This document shows, one piece after another, positions 36,256 to 44,893 of a DNA stretch of 64,000 bases. Position 1 is the stretch's first letter, and every line of letters begins with the position of its first letter. The notes under the pieces are model-generated. The model made no database searches and had not been told where the DNA came from. It worked only from the letters and a program-made list of their open reading frames with translations. The translations under genes were made by a program, and so were the position numbers. This DNA is from Pseudarthrobacter oxydans (lineage in GTDB: Bacteria > Actinomycetota > Actinomycetes > Actinomycetales > Micrococcaceae), in the NCBI RefSeq assembly GCF_034258515.1, contig NZ_CP139438.1, positions 2,914,001-2,978,000 of the forward strand. The letters are read 5' to 3'.

Positions 36256-37887
36256 CTACTTGGACATCACGCCAAGACGGGTCTTGAAGGACGCGTCCAG
36301 GGTCTTCTCGACTCCCTTGACATCCGTTCCGGCCACCATCACCTGGGCGCCCTGCAGCAGCGGAAGCGTGGAGAGATCCTTCGCAATGGCTTCCTGGGCC
36401 TGGCCCAGGAGATCGCTGCGTTCCGCCTTGTCCGTTGTGACGAGCTGTTTCTTCACGATTTCCGTGACGGCGGGGTTCTCGTAGTGGTTGCCGAGGAAGT
36501 TGCCCGGGATAAAGAACGGGGTCAGGTAGTTGTCCGCGTCCGAGTAGTCCGGGAACCAGCCCAGCTGGTACACCGGGTACGCGTCCGCGCGGCGCTCCTT
36601 GGTGTAGGTGGTCCATTCCGTGGACTTCAGGTCAACGGCGAAGAGACCTGACTTCTCAAGCTGCTCCTTGACCAGGGCGTACTCGTCGGCAGCTGACGTA
36701 CCGTAGCGGTCCGTGTACTGCAGCTTCAGGTCAACCACGGAGGTGACGCCGGCGTCGGCCAGGACCTTCTTGGCCTTGTCCACGCTTGGCTTGCCGTTTC
36801 CGTCGCCGTACAGGCTCTTCAGCGGCTCCGCTGCTCCTTCGAATTCCTTGGGGACGTAGGAATAGACCGGAGTGTAGGTGTTCTTGAAGACCTGCGAGGC
36901 GATGACGTCGCGGTCAACGAGGTGTGCTATCGCCTGGCGCACGGCCAGCGACTTCGCGGGATCGGCTTCGGGAGTCTTCGCACCGAACGGCATGGTGTCG
37001 AAGTTGAAGACCATGTAGCGCAGTTCCCCGCCCGGGCCCTTGTGGACCTTGACCTTGGAATCCTTCTCGAGGTCGGCGACGTCCGTGGCCGTGAGGATGC
37101 GGCCGGCAACGTCAATGTTGCCCTGCTGCACGTCGAGCTTCAGGTTGTTCGGGTCGGCATAGTGCTTGAGGGTTGCGCCGTCGTTGGCCGCCTTGCCAAG
37201 CAGGCCCTGGTAGTCCGGATTGGGTTTGAAGCTGACCAGTTCGTTCTTCTTGTAGCTTTCAATCGTGTACTGGCCGGCGAAGGGCTTTGCGGCGACGATG
37301 GCGTCGTCGTCCATGACCTTGTCCGCCGGGAAGACCTGCTCGTCCACGATCGGCCCGGGGTTGGAGGCGAGGACGCCAGGGAACACCTGGTCATTTCCGG
37401 CCGCAAGGGTGAACACGACGGTGTTGGGGTCCGTCGCTTCGATCTTTTCCATGTTCGAAAGCAGTGAGGCCGGGCCGTTGGGATCGTCAATGGCCTTGAC
37501 CCGCTTGAAGGAGAATACGACGTCCGAGGAGTCCAGCGTGTTGCCGTTGGCGAACTTCAGGCCGGGCTTTAGCTTCACCGTGTACTCGGTGGGGCTGGTG
37601 AAGGAGGCGGACTCGGCGATGTCCGGCGCGGCGTCTGCAGTGCCGGGCTTGTAGTTGAGCAGGAACGGGTAGATCTGGTTCATCACCATGAAGGATCCGC
37701 CGTCATAGGATCCGGCGGGGTCGAGGGTGACCACCTTGTCCGTGGTGCCGTAGGTGATGGCACCGCCTCCTGCCTCGCCGGTTGAGGTTCCGCCGCCGCC
37801 TGAGGGGCCCGTGCAGGCTGTCAGTGCGATTGCGGAGATGCCTGCCAGCGCGATTGCGCCATGCAGTGCTTTGTTGCTCTTCGTCAT
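36256..37887 (-). CDS. Peptide ABC transporter solute-binding lipoprotein (SBP_bac_5)
   Basis: 543 residues. Lipoprotein signal (MTKSNKALHGAIALAGISAIALTAC; lipobox LTAC) followed by a Gly/Ser-rich linker and the family 5 solute-binding fold (VVTLDPAGSYDGGSFMVMNQIYPFLLNY, VKLKPGLKFANGNTLDSSDVVFSFKR, VRQAIAHLVDRDVI). The lipoprotein would be tethered outside the membrane and hand peptides to the DppBC permease. The gene is the promoter-proximal member of the operon; upstream lies a palindrome resembling a CRP site. Confidence 0.94.
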   Translation of the reverse strand: MTKSNKALHGAIALAGISAIALTACTGPSGGGGTSTGEAGGGAITYGTTDKVVTLDPAGSYDGGSFMVMNQIYPFLLNYKPGTADAAPDIAESASFTSPTEYTVKLKPGLKFANGNTLDSSDVVFSFKRVKAIDDPNGPASLLSNMEKIEATDPNTVVFTLAAGNDQVFPGVLASNPGPIVDEQVFPADKVMDDDAIVAAKPFAGQYTIESYKKNELVSFKPNPDYQGLLGKAANDGATLKHYADPNNLKLDVQQGNIDVAGRILTATDVADLEKDSKVKVHKGPGGELRYMVFNFDTMPFGAKTPEADPAKSLAVRQAIAHLVDRDVIASQVFKNTYTPVYSYVPKEFEGAAEPLKSLYGDGNGKPSVDKAKKVLADAGVTSVVDLKLQYTDRYGTSAADEYALVKEQLEKSGLFAVDLKSTEWTTYTKERRADAYPVYQLGWFPDYSDADNYLTPFFIPGNFLGNHYENPAVTEIVKKQLVTTDKAERSDLLGQAQEAIAKDLSTLPLLQGAQVMVAGTDVKGVEKTLDASFKTRLGVMSK

Positions 37888-37988
37888 CTGTGAACTTTCT
37901 GTTCGATGAGTGCGCGCCCGCCGACCGCTGACGGGTACATGTGCTCAGGCGGGAAGCGCGCGGTGCTGATGCCTAGATTCAATCAGAG

Positions 37989-38033
37989 AGTCAACCCTCA
38001 GACGGGACGATTTTGTGAGTTGAGACACAAAAT
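37989..38033 (-). promoter_or_regulatory. CRP-like palindrome and -35 box upstream of the peptide importer
   Basis: ATTTTGTG-N8-CACAAAAT (38010-38033) is a perfect 8-bp inverted repeat. Its core TGTGA-GTTGAG-ACACA (38014-38029) matches TGTGA-N6-TCACA at 9 of 10 positions. On the minus strand a TTGACT -35-like hexamer (37989-37994) lies 15 bp downstream, which would put the palindrome near -62, the usual class I CRP position. I see no good -10 box at 17 bp (CATCAG), so the promoter itself is uncertain. Confidence 0.55.
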
Positions 38034-38082
38034 TTACCTGAATGAGCCCCGGTCCTCCCGCCAGGGCGCGCACAACAAAGAA

Positions 38083-38109
38083 CACCGCCCCGGCGGAACC
38101 GGGGCGGTG
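38083..38109 (-). terminator. Hairpin terminator after mnmA
   Basis: An 11-bp perfect GC stem (38083-38093 and 38099-38109) with a 5-nt loop, 16 bp after the mnmA stop codon. Confidence 0.7.
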
Positions 38110-38124
38110 CTCGAAATTAAGGGT

Positions 38125-39264
38125 CTAGAGCGCGGCGCGCTGAAGCGAGCGGGCAGCGTCGATCGTTGCCTGGCCCAGCACGCGGCTGCCCTGGTAAAGG
38201 ACTATCGTCTGCCCGGGGGCCACTCCGCGCAGCGGAGTGGCGAGCCGGACGACGAGCTGGCCTCCGCCCGCTTCCGTATCCCGGCCGGCCGGCTCCATGC
38301 GTGCCGTGGCAGGAACGGGATCGCCGTGGGCACGGACCTGCGCGTGGCATTCGAAGTCCCCGCCCGTCCCTACTTCAGCGATGGGCATTCCGGCCCAGGA
38401 CACTTTGATGCCGCGGATCTCGTCAATCGCCAGCAGCGCCTCGGGGCCCACCACAACCTTGTTCTCCTTGGGCCGGATCTCAAGGACAAACCGCGGCTTG
38501 CCGTCGGCGGCGGGGGTGCCCAGCTTCAGCCCGCGGCGCTGGCCCACGGTGAAGGCGTTGGCGCCAGGATGTTCGCCCACCTTGGTGCCTGTTTCATCCA
38601 CGATGTCACCGGTGGACATATCGATCTTTTCCGCCAGCCATCCGGCGGTGTCGCCGTCGGGGATGAAGCAGATGTCGTGGCTGTCCGGCTTGTTTGCTAC
38701 AGACAAGCCGCGCCGCTCCGCCTCTGCACGCACTTCAGCCTTGGACGGCGTATCGGCGAGCGGGAACATGGAGTGCTTGAGCTGCTCGTGGGTCAGGACG
38801 CCCAGGACGTAGCTCTGATCCTTGGCCCAGTCAGCCGCGCGGTGGAGTTCGCGGTTACCGTCAGCGTCCTCGATCACCTTGGCATAGTGCCCCGTGCACA
38901 CGGCGTCGAAGCCCAGCGCGATGGCCTTCTCCAGCAGTGCCGCGAACTTGATCCGTTCGTTGCAGCGCATGCAGGGGTTGGGCGTGCGGCCGGCGGCGTA
39001 TTCATCGATGAAGTCCTGGACGACGTCTTCCTTGAACCGCTCGGAGAAATCCCAGACGTAGTACGGAATGCCCAGCACATCGCAGGCGCGCCATGCATCG
39101 CGGGAGTCTTCAATGGTGCAGCAGCCCCGGCTTCCGGTGCGCAACGTTCCGGGCATGCGGGACAGCGCCAGGTGGACGCCGACGACGTCGTGCCCTGCCT
39201 CGACGGCGCGGGCGGCGGCAACGGCGGAGTCGACTCCGCCGCTCATGGCTGCTAGAACTCGCAT
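38125..39264 (-). CDS. mnmA: tRNA-specific 2-thiouridylase MnmA
   Basis: Adds sulfur to U34 of tRNAs for Lys, Glu and Gln (s2U34). 379 residues: N-terminal PP-loop ATP-binding motif [12 protein letters not shown] (about 7-18), catalytic Cys in NPCMRCNER and the second Cys in [20 protein letters not shown], and a C-terminal beta-barrel. It receives sulfur relayed from a cysteine desulfurase, and an IscS-type gene is just upstream. The ATG at 39264 lacks a strong ribosome site. A TTGACA hexamer lies at 39368-39373 on the minus strand, but no -10 at the right distance is obvious. Confidence 0.96.
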   Translation of the reverse strand: MRVLAAMSGGVDSAVAAARAVEAGHDVVGVHLALSRMPGTLRTGSRGCCTIEDSRDAWRACDVLGIPYYVWDFSERFKEDVVQDFIDEYAAGRTPNPCMRCNERIKFAALLEKAIALGFDAVCTGHYAKVIEDADGNRELHRAADWAKDQSYVLGVLTHEQLKHSMFPLADTPSKAEVRAEAERRGLSVANKPDSHDICFIPDGDTAGWLAEKIDMSTGDIVDETGTKVGEHPGANAFTVGQRRGLKLGTPAADGKPRFVLEIRPKENKVVVGPEALLAIDEIRGIKVSWAGMPIAEVGTGGDFECHAQVRAHGDPVPATARMEPAGRDTEAGGGQLVVRLATPLRGVAPGQTIVLYQGSRVLGQATIDAARSLQRAAL

Positions 39265-39397
39265 GTTTGCTTTCTGTTGGGGTACTTCCGGGGCCGAACT
39301 GCCGGAGGCCGGCTTAAAAGGCGGGCAGTCACCCGGAAACGATCTTCGCCTATCTATTCTACGGCGGTGTCAATTCGACGGGCGCGGCAAGCTCCCG

Positions 39398-40627
39398 TCA
39401 TTCCTGGGCCGGCACCCGGCGGGCCAGGGTTCCTGCGGTTTGGATACTGGACTCGTGTCCTGCCATGCCCGCCTGCCGCGCCCGTGCATAGGCTCCCGGA
39501 AGCGCGGCCAGCAGCGCATCGACGTCGGCCTCCACGGATGCGTGGCCCAGGGTGAACCGCTGCGCTCCGCGCGCCGTCTCCTCGTCCAGGCCCATGGCCA
39601 GCAGGACGTGCGAAGGCCTCGGCACCCCTGCCGTGCAGGCGGAACCCGTGGATGACTCCACCCCTGCCAGGTCCAGGAGGAACAGCAGGGAGTCCCCTTC
39701 GCAGCCGGGGAAGGTGAAGTGCGCGTTCCCGGGGAGCCGGCCGTTCCCTGGGGCACCCCGCAGGACGGCTTCCGGAACCTGTGCATGGACGCCGTCAATC
39801 AGCCGGTCGCGGAGGGCCGCGATCCGCGCCGACTCCTCGCCCAGCGTGGCCGCAACCTTTTCCGCAGCCGCGGCGAAGGCTGCGATGGAGGCGGTGTCCA
39901 GCGTGCCTGAGCGGACGTCACGTTCCTGGCCGCCGCCGTGCTGGACGGGCGTCAGTTTCACCGCCCGCCCTAGCAGGAGGGCCCCCACCCCCACCGGTCC
40001 GCCGATTTTGTGCCCGGAGATTGACATGGCGTCCAGGCCGGAGGCCTTGAAGTCCACGGGAAGCGAACCGAATGCCTGTACCGCGTCCGAGTGCACGGGC
40101 ACCCCTGCGGCGTGGGCCAGTTCCACGATCCGGCTGACGGGCTGGATGGTGCCCACCTCGTTGTTCGCCCACATGACCGTTGCCAGGGCAATGGTGTCCG
40201 GGTCACGGGAAAGTTCCTTTTCAAGGGCGGTCAGTTCCACGACCCCCTCGCTGTCCACGGGAAGCCATGCCACCTCGGCGCCTTCGTGCCGCTCCAGCCA
40301 CTCCACGGTGTCCAGGACGGCATGGTGCTCGACGGCGGAACATAGGATGCGGCGACGGGCAGGGTTTTCTGCCACCCGGGACCAGTAGAGGCCCTTGACG
40401 GCCAGGTTGTCAGACTCCGTGCCCCCCGAGGTGAAGATGACTTCCGAGGGGTGGGCCCCCGCTGCAGCCGCAATGGCCTCCCGCGCGTCTTCCACCGCGC
40501 GGCGGGCGCGTCGGCCGGAGCCGTGCAGGGAGGAGGGATTCCCGGTGCGCGTGAGCTCACGCGTCAAGGCAGCCAGCGCCTCAGGTGAGAGGGGCGTGGT
40601 TGCGGCATGGTCCAGGTAAACGGGCAC
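39398..40627 (-). CDS. iscS: Cysteine desulfurase, IscS/NifS family
   Basis: PLP enzyme that takes sulfur from cysteine for Fe-S clusters and thiolated tRNA. 409 residues: [15 protein letters not shown] start, [16 protein letters not shown] lysine in [14 protein letters not shown], and catalytic loop [22 protein letters not shown] with the sulfur-carrying Cys. GTG start; GGGAG ends directly at the start and a TAGAAT box lies 6 nt before it, so the mRNA may be leaderless. Upstream of mnmA, 133 bp apart on the same strand, a conserved pairing (Rv3025c-Rv3024c in M. tuberculosis). Confidence 0.94.
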   Translation of the reverse strand: MPVYLDHAATTPLSPEALAALTRELTRTGNPSSLHGSGRRARRAVEDAREAIAAAAGAHPSEVIFTSGGTESDNLAVKGLYWSRVAENPARRRILCSAVEHHAVLDTVEWLERHEGAEVAWLPVDSEGVVELTALEKELSRDPDTIALATVMWANNEVGTIQPVSRIVELAHAAGVPVHSDAVQAFGSLPVDFKASGLDAMSISGHKIGGPVGVGALLLGRAVKLTPVQHGGGQERDVRSGTLDTASIAAFAAAAEKVAATLGEESARIAALRDRLIDGVHAQVPEAVLRGAPGNGRLPGNAHFTFPGCEGDSLLFLLDLAGVESSTGSACTAGVPRPSHVLLAMGLDEETARGAQRFTLGHASVEADVDALLAALPGAYARARQAGMAGHESSIQTAGTLARRVPAQE

Positions 40628-40633
40628 CTCCCA

Positions 40634-40639
40634 ATTCTA
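40634..40639 (-). promoter_or_regulatory. Candidate -10 box for a leaderless iscS message
   Basis: TAGAAT on the minus strand lies 6 nt before the iscS GTG, the distance expected if transcription starts on the start codon. No convincing -35 is seen. Confidence 0.35.
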
Positions 40640-40680
40640 CTGTCCATGCCTTGAGGCAGGAGCGGCTGCGCCTGGGGCTG

Positions 40681-41373
40681 CTAGCCGGCCGGCGGGACCA
40701 GAGGCAGGAAACGCACGACGTCGGACCTGGCCGACGCGAGCGAGGCGGCGTCCGGGCAGGAGATGGAGACATAGACCGACGAACCGGCCGTGCCGAAAAG
40801 CCTGGCCAGCACAGCCGTTGCCCTGCCGCCCGGCTGCGGTGCCGGCTCCAGGGCCAGCACCTCCACCGCGCGCCCTGGCCCTTCCGGGGATGCGCCCCAC
40901 TGCAGGGTCTCCGTTTTCAGGTAGCCGGGCAGGATGGACGGATCAAGGTATTCGAAGAGGGCAATGGTCGATTCCCGGTCATCAGCTCTGGCAAGGGCGT
41001 CCTGGTTGGTGCGGGCTTTGGCGGCAACCAGGCATCCGTCGGCCTTGGTGTACCGGCTTTCGCCCGCGACGTTGCGGCTCCCGGCCTTCCAGCCCGGAGC
41101 TTCCTTGAGTCCATCCGAGATTCCAACCGGCACCCCCGGGGCCAGGGTGCCGCCGGCAGCAAAGGGCAGGTCCCGGCCGGCTACTGCCTCAGCGTCGTGG
41201 CCCGGCGTTATGGTGGGCGTAGCCACTGCGGGCGTGCTGGCCGCAGGTTCCGGAGCCGCCGGGTCCCGTACTTCAACGCTGCAGCCGCCCATGAGCAGGG
41301 CCGCCAGTGCGGCTGCCAGTATCGGCACGGTCCGCTGCCCGGCCCAGCCAGCCGTTCCCGCCGTCGCCGGCAT
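40681..41373 (-). CDS. Secreted lipoprotein, unknown function
   Basis: About 230 residues from the ATG at 41373 (MPATAGTAGWAG...), 6 nt after GTAGGA; an ATG at 41379 is the alternative. A lipoprotein signal (TVPILAAALAALLMGGC, lipobox LMGGC) is followed by a Pro/Ala/Thr-rich linker and a globular domain of about 170 residues with three cysteines, DGCLVAAKARTNQDALARADDRESTIALFEYLDPS and VYVSISCPDAASLASARSDVVRFL. I do not recognise the family. It is upstream of iscS on the same strand, with a 53-bp gap. Confidence 0.7.
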   Translation of the reverse strand: MPATAGTAGWAGQRTVPILAAALAALLMGGCSVEVRDPAAPEPAASTPAVATPTITPGHDAEAVAGRDLPFAAGGTLAPGVPVGISDGLKEAPGWKAGSRNVAGESRYTKADGCLVAAKARTNQDALARADDRESTIALFEYLDPSILPGYLKTETLQWGASPEGPGRAVEVLALEPAPQPGGRATAVLARLFGTAGSSVYVSISCPDAASLASARSDVVRFLPLVPPAG

Positions 41374-41600
41374 TTCCATTCCTACCCCAATGCATCCCGC
41401 CGCGGCCGGACGGCCGCGCATGCACGAGTCTAGAGGTATCCGGGCCCGGGCCAACGCCCTGGTCCCCGCCCCGCAACGCCAGCCCCCGCCGGCCGCAGGG
41501 AACCCGGCGGGGCCGGAACGTCGTTGTTCAGGCAGGGCCATTAAACTGTGCAGACCGGGCTACCCGCGAAGACTGGCCGAATCAACCAAAGGATGGGTGC

Positions 41601-42551
41601 TTGACCGAGAGCAGCGGCTCGTATTACCAGGTGCTTGGTGTGCCGGTGACAGCCACGGAGAAGGAAATCAAGGTGGCCTACCGCCGGGCTGCCCGCACGG
41701 CCCACCCCGATCACGGGGGAGATGCCGCAGCATTCCGGCGGGTGACAAAGGCCTATGAAACCCTCATCGACCCCATCCGCAGGAAAGCCTACGACCGCTC
41801 CTACGCCGCCGGCACTGTCCGCGGGGACGAGGCCGGGAGGGAGCCGCACTTCGACGCCCCGGCGGCAGGCAGCCGCGCTTCTGCCACCGTGCACCGGCCA
41901 GGCAACGCCCGCAACACCGCCGGAGATCCCCCGGTCTACGTCCCGGCGTACGACAGCGTTCCTGCCAGCGAAGTTCCCCTTATTCCGCTGGAACTCGCCA
42001 GCCGGCAGGTCCACGGCATGCCCCGGAAACGTGGAATATTCGGCGCCGAGGCACGCATTCAGCGGGAAATGCGCACCGTCCAGCTCCTCACCCGACAGGT
42101 CCTGCCGGCAATTCCGGCCGCCAGGCTCATCAATGGCCTCCAGTCCCCCGCGGACAACAGCCACATCGACCATGCTGTGCTGTCCGGGTACCGGCTGGCG
42201 CTGATCGGCTCCATGCTGTTGCCCAAAGGAGCCTATGCCTGGGACGGCCGGACCTTGAACCACGGCGGCCGTGCCATCCCCCCGCCGCAGCTCGCACACG
42301 TGGTGCGTGCCATGCAGGACATCTTCCCGGAACTGAATGTCACAGGCTGGACCGTCGTGCTCAGTCCGGGCGGCAACCTCCATGAGCCGGTGATCGACAA
42401 CCACCGCCGGTCGGCAGGCGGGCTGGAAGCCGTACAGGTGGTCAATGCCGCGGGGATGGTGCGTGGCCTCAAGGAATTCCTTGCCGCCGGGCCGGCCCCC
42501 AACACGGTGAACGTTCCGGTGCTGGCCAGGCTGCTGCGCGGCATGCACTGA
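41601..42551 (+). CDS. J-domain protein with possible NERD-like C-terminal region
   Basis: 316 residues from a TTG start, with AAAGGAT 6 to 7 nt upstream; the frame is open earlier but lacks a plausible start. Residues 5-70 are a J domain: YYQVLGVPVTATEKEIKVAYRRAARTAHPDHGGD with the HPD motif that stimulates DnaK-type chaperones. Residues about 130-316 contain INGLQSPADNSHIDHAVLSGYRLALIGSMLLPKGAYAWDGRTL, which resembles the NERD (nuclease-related) pattern of DHVVVG...G...WDG, but lacks the ExK catalytic signature. I infer a non-catalytic NERD-like domain. No G/F or zinc-finger region of classic DnaJ is present. Confidence 0.75.
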   Translation: MTESSGSYYQVLGVPVTATEKEIKVAYRRAARTAHPDHGGDAAAFRRVTKAYETLIDPIRRKAYDRSYAAGTVRGDEAGREPHFDAPAAGSRASATVHRPGNARNTAGDPPVYVPAYDSVPASEVPLIPLELASRQVHGMPRKRGIFGAEARIQREMRTVQLLTRQVLPAIPAARLINGLQSPADNSHIDHAVLSGYRLALIGSMLLPKGAYAWDGRTLNHGGRAIPPPQLAHVVRAMQDIFPELNVTGWTVVLSPGGNLHEPVIDNHRRSAGGLEAVQVVNAAGMVRGLKEFLAAGPAPNTVNVPVLARLLRGMH

Positions 42552-42593
42552 CCCTGGACGCCCTGCGCCTGCAACGGTCGCTAGGATGGAACC

Positions 42594-43061
42594 GTGTTCC
42601 GCATCCTTTTCCATGCCCCCGAAATCCCCGGCAATACCGGCAACGCCATCCGGCTGGCAGCCATCACCGGGGCCGAACTGCACCTCGTGGAACCGCTCGG
42701 CTTCGACTTTTCGGATGCGAAACTCCGACGGGCCGGCCTCGACTACCACGACCTCGCCGTCGTCACTGTGCACCCGAGCATCGAGGACGCCTGGCAGCAC
42801 CTGAAGCCGGAACGGGTGTACGCCTTTACGTCGGACGGAGCCGCCAGCTACACGGACATCTCCTACCAGCCGGGTGACGTCCTGATGTTCGGACGGGAAT
42901 CCGTGGGCCTGCCGGCGGAACTGAAGGCAGATCCCCATGTCACCTCCACCGTCCGGTTGCCCATGCTGCCGGCACTGCGCTCCCTGAACCTGGCCAACGC
43001 CGCCTCCATCGCCGTGTACGAAGCGTGGCGCCAACAGGGCTTCGCCGGCGCCAGGATCTGA
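42594..43061 (+). CDS. trmL: tRNA (cytidine/uridine-34 2'-O)-methyltransferase TrmL (SPOUT)
   Basis: 155 residues, the usual length of TrmL/YibK. Motifs of the SpoU/TrmH knot: FHAPEIPGNTGNAIRLAA, LHLVEPLGFDFSDAKLRRAGLDY, VLMFGRESVGLP and LRSLNLANAASIAVYEAWR (knotted AdoMet-binding loop). The enzyme methylates the ribose of the wobble base in tRNA-Leu. GTG start at 42594, 42 bp after the J-domain gene. Confidence 0.92.
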   Translation: MFRILFHAPEIPGNTGNAIRLAAITGAELHLVEPLGFDFSDAKLRRAGLDYHDLAVVTVHPSIEDAWQHLKPERVYAFTSDGAASYTDISYQPGDVLMFGRESVGLPAELKADPHVTSTVRLPMLPALRSLNLANAASIAVYEAWRQQGFAGARI

Positions 43062-43260
43062 CCCGCTCCGTTCCAGGCACACAACGGGCGGGCCGTATCA
43101 TTTTTCCCAGCCAACCCATCCGCCCCTGCTGCGGCGTCGAATCACTCCCGACAACATTCCATCGTGTTCAAGGAGCTGCAGGTGACATTGCTGGAGTCAC
43201 GTTCCAGGACCGCCCGCAGCAGCCGGGGCGGCACTGCTGAGGATTCACGGTCCGGACACT

Positions 43261-43266
43261 TATGCT
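43261..43266 (+). promoter_or_regulatory. Candidate -10 box of the sigma-factor gene
   Basis: TATGCT fits the actinobacterial TANNNT pattern and lies 8 bp before the proposed ATG at 43275, which has no Shine-Dalgarno. That agrees with a leaderless message; the -35 region is poor. Confidence 0.3.
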
Positions 43267-43274
43267 TGGTAGTA

Positions 43275-43913
43275 ATGGAAACCCCCAATGCCCCGCATTC
43301 CGAGGCCCAGCATTCCGAGGCCCCGCATTCCGAGGCCCATGCCGCGGTGACAGACCCTCCGGCCGATCTCAGCCACCGGCTTTCAGTCCTGCTGGAAGGC
43401 ATAGGCCGGGGCGACCAGGCCGCCTTCGCCGAGTTCTACCGACTCACGTCGCGCCGGGTTTTCGGTATGGCCCGCCGCGTGCTGATCGACCCCGAACTCA
43501 GCGAAGACACCACGCAGGAGGTCTTCCTCCAGGTGTGGCAGAACGCGGCGAAGTTCGATCCCAAGGCCGGGAGCCCGCTCTCCTGGCTAATGACCATTTC
43601 GCACCGCCGCGCTGTGGACAGAGTCCGGTCCTCGCAGTCCTCCACTGACCGCGAGGCCAAATACGGCGCCAGCACCCAGGACATCGACCACGACACAGTG
43701 TCGGACCAGGTCGGGAGCAGACTGGAAGCCGAGGCCGTGGTCCGTTGCCTGGGAACGCTGACCGAAACGCAGCAGGAGTCGGTGCGGCTGGCCTACTACG
43801 GCGGCCTCACGTACCGGGAAGTTGCCGAACGCCTGAACGCAGCAGTACCGACCATAAAATCCCGGATCCGTGACGGATTAATCCGGCTGAAGACCTGTCT
43901 GGAGGTGAGTTGA
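43275..43913 (+). CDS. sigK: ECF sigma factor, SigK-like
   Basis: About 212 residues from the ATG at 43275. Region 2 (FAEFYRLTSRRVFGMARRVLIDPELSEDTTQEVFLQVWQNAAKFDP...SWLMTISHRRAVDRVRSSQS) and region 4 (LTETQQESVRLAYYGGLTYREVAERLNAAVPTIKSRIRDGLIRL) are complete. The order and the anti-sigma gene 1 bp downstream match the SigK/RskA pair. The N-terminus carries three tandem copies of (P/Q)HSEA, absent from typical SigK. The frame extends upstream to a GTG at 43164, so the start is not certain. Confidence 0.88.
   Translation: METPNAPHSEAQHSEAPHSEAHAAVTDPPADLSHRLSVLLEGIGRGDQAAFAEFYRLTSRRVFGMARRVLIDPELSEDTTQEVFLQVWQNAAKFDPKAGSPLSWLMTISHRRAVDRVRSSQSSTDREAKYGASTQDIDHDTVSDQVGSRLEAEAVVRCLGTLTETQQESVRLAYYGGLTYREVAERLNAAVPTIKSRIRDGLIRLKTCLEVS
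43293..43337 (+). repeat. Three tandem 15-bp repeats in the sigma-factor N-terminus
   Basis: Units at 43293-43307, 43308-43322 and 43323-43337 read (C)(C/A)GCATTCCGAGGCC, differing by one base, and encode PHSEA-QHSEA-PHSEA. An in-frame array of this kind can change copy number without breaking the gene. Confidence 0.85.
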
Positions 43914-43914
43914 G

Positions 43915-44793
43915 ATGAGTGACATGAACCATGGCCGCGACGGCCGTCCAGGTTCGTTTGGTGACACCGTAGCCATGGACCTGGCTTCCGGCCGGGTCGT
44001 AGAGCTGGCGGAGCTGTATGCCCTGGACGCGGTGACCGACGAAGAACGCCGGGCGATCGAGCAGTACATCTCGGCTGCCCCGGAATCGGAACGTACCCTC
44101 TTTTTCGACCGGGTACGCCAGGCAAGGGAAACTCTGGCCAGGACTTTCCGGGTCGAGGAAGAGCCGCCGGCCGACCTTTTCGACCGCATCGTCGCACAGC
44201 TTCCTGCACAGGACAACCGCCCGGAAGCGGACGACCCGGCCCCCGCCGCGGGGCCTGCCGCCGCGCCCGCCGGGCCGTCGGCAACAGGGCAGCCGGTTGC
44301 CGGGGACGAGCTCGCCAAGGCGCGGCAGCGCCGGGAGGAACGGCGCCGGCCTTCCGGCACCCGCCGCTGGCTGGCCGGAGTGGCCGCCGCGGCCGCCATC
44401 GCCCTCGGCGGCGTGGGAGTGGGTTCATACCTGGCGGACCTGAACGATCCCATCAACCAGGTGGTGCGGGCAGGGGACCTGCGGGAGGCCTCGGTGGATG
44501 TGGCCGGCGGCGGCACCGCCACCCTGCTCATTTCGTCCTCCGAGGATGCCGCCGTTGTCAAGATGAACGGCGTTCCTGCGCCGCCCGCCGGCAAGGTGTA
44601 CCAGATGTGGCTGATCCCCAAGGATGGTTCGGCACCCGTATCCCAGGGCCTGATGGACGAGGAAGCCCTTTCCAAGCCGGCTGTGGTGGAAGGGATCTCC
44701 TCCGCAGCGGCGCTGGGAATCACCGTGGAGCCGGCGGGCGGGTCCCGGTCGCCCACGTTGCCCACGGTGGCTGCCGCACCCTTGGGCGCCTAA
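43915..44793 (+). CDS. rskA: Anti-sigma-K factor RskA family
   Basis: 292 residues. The N-terminal anti-sigma domain (about 25-90; LAELYALDAVTDEERRAIEQYI...FDRVRQARETLARTFRVEEEPP) would bind the sigma factor in the cytoplasm; a single membrane helix (about 150-170, WLAGVAAAAAIALGGVGVGSYL) separates it from an extracellular RskA domain with VVKMNGVPAPPAGKVYQMWLIPKDG. In mycobacteria RskA is cut by intramembrane proteolysis to free SigK. The Pro/Ala-rich linker (about 95-140) is long. The ATG comes 1 bp after the sigma-factor stop. Confidence 0.92.
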   Translation: MSDMNHGRDGRPGSFGDTVAMDLASGRVVELAELYALDAVTDEERRAIEQYISAAPESERTLFFDRVRQARETLARTFRVEEEPPADLFDRIVAQLPAQDNRPEADDPAPAAGPAAAPAGPSATGQPVAGDELAKARQRREERRRPSGTRRWLAGVAAAAAIALGGVGVGSYLADLNDPINQVVRAGDLREASVDVAGGGTATLLISSSEDAAVVKMNGVPAPPAGKVYQMWLIPKDGSAPVSQGLMDEEALSKPAVVEGISSAAALGITVEPAGGSRSPTLPTVAAAPLGA

Positions 44794-44815
44794 GGGGAAC
44801 GCTCCCGCACCAGCT

Positions 44816-44864
44816 GAAAGCGCCCCGTTCCATCTTCCGGAAGGACATGGAACGGGGCGCTTTC
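44816..44864. terminator. Strong bidirectional hairpin between rskA and the PIG-L gene
   Basis: Perfect 18-bp inverted repeat (44816-44833 with 44847-44864) around a 13-nt loop, between convergent genes; both outer ends carry GAAAG/CTTTC. Confidence 0.88.
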
Positions 44865-44893
44865 GCCTGTGGTCTTCCCAGCGGGGAAATGTG

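Noticed and set aside
39345..39373. TTGACA at 39368-39373 as the mnmA promoter
   Set aside because: The hexamer is perfect, but no -10-like box lies 16-18 bp away; TAGAAT nearby is too close.
41541..43082. A 513-codon frame antisense to the J-domain and trmL genes
   Set aside because: Covers two recognisable genes on the other strand and has no domain.
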